A stretch of 64,000 bases of DNA, from the NCBI GenBank assembly GCA_035772785.1, contig JAOCPU010000033.1, forward strand, positions 62,001-126,000. Reading direction: 5' to 3'. A program made the position numbers and the translations under genes. This DNA is from Phlebiopsis flavidoalba (lineage: Eukaryota > Basidiomycota > Agaricomycetes > Polyporales > Phanerochaetaceae). Below, piece after piece: positions 63,610 to 64,000 of this stretch; the first letter of the stretch is position 1, and the number at the start of each line of letters is the position of its first letter. The notes under the pieces were generated by a model. The model saw nothing but the letters and a program-made list of their open reading frames with translations. It was not told the origin of the DNA and searched no databases.

Positions 63610-64000
63610 CTCGTCATTGAGTTATCCTTTGCACATCTCTATGTATTGGCATTACAGCATACAGAAATGATCAAAAAGCTCGTTTAATTCTCTATCGTCT
63701 CCAACGCTCGTAGGAATTGATGCGCCTCCGCCACACGTGGGCGCCACCATGCTTCCGCCTACCACGTCAAGCAGAGAGTACATAGAAGGCAGCAGCCCAG
63801 ACCTTTTCATCAGAGAAGGAGGTGTGAGAAATTAATAGGCCCAACTAAAGAAGCTAACTCTAATAAAAGATCTCGCCGACGAAGCTACCTACCAGTGAAC
63901 CGTACCATGGTTTCGGATTCGTGGTTCTATCTAAACACATGGAGATTGCGCCTATTCCCTTGAACATTATCTGTACCTAATCTCGGGTGGAGAAGCATCG
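63610..64000. other. End of window, no gene seen
   Basis: 3' flank of the P450. AT-rich stretches; no coding signal recognised in 390 bases. Confidence 0.4.

Overview
The window looks like nuclear DNA of a filamentous basidiomycete, most likely an Agaricomycete wood-rot type mushroom. The reasons are WSC-domain copper radical oxidases of the white-rot type, a basidiomycete HET-like protein, short GT..AG introns of roughly 50-70 nt breaking every recognisable gene, a WOPR regulator, and GC-rich coding DNA in AT-richer spacers. No bacterial-type operons, rRNA, CRISPR array or recognisable transposon was seen. Nearly every conserved gene, including essential single-copy genes (CDK1, GPN1, SAC3, prefoldin 5) and a tRNA, carries several one- or two-base indels. 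I read these as assembly or read errors rather than gene death, so spans are gene spans (introns and frame breaks included) and ends are often approximate.

Layout. 1-3.3 kb: a small secreted Cys-rich peptide gene and a diverged second copy. 4.0-8.5 kb (minus) and 21.4-25.9 kb (plus): two related, head-to-head copper radical oxidase (glyoxal oxidase family) genes, each with four WSC domains. Between them lie a Gti1/Pac2 (WOPR) transcription factor gene (13.0-15.4 kb, plus) and long stretches with no convincing gene. 26.6-28.3 kb (minus): CDK1/Cdc2. 30.4-31.9 kb (minus) and 32.2-37.1 kb (plus): GPN1 GTPase and the SAC3 mRNA-export scaffold, divergent from a short shared promoter region. 37.7 kb (minus): tRNA-Glu. 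38-50 kb: poorly resolved except for prefoldin subunit 5 (43.3-44.1 kb).

51-64 kb is an accessory block. It holds a VioB-type ferritin-like protein (minus) divergent from a LodA-like quinoprotein amino-acid oxidase (plus), followed by a HET-domain protein, a small Cys-rich protein and a complete cytochrome P450. The LodA-like/VioB-like pair is the most interesting item. One family makes imines and H2O2 from amino acids, while the VioB family joins amino-acid-derived imines in bacterial violacein-type pathways, so the pair, perhaps with the P450, is a candidate uncharacterised fungal pathway. With the two copper radical oxidases, three H2O2-producing oxidase genes sit within 56 kb.
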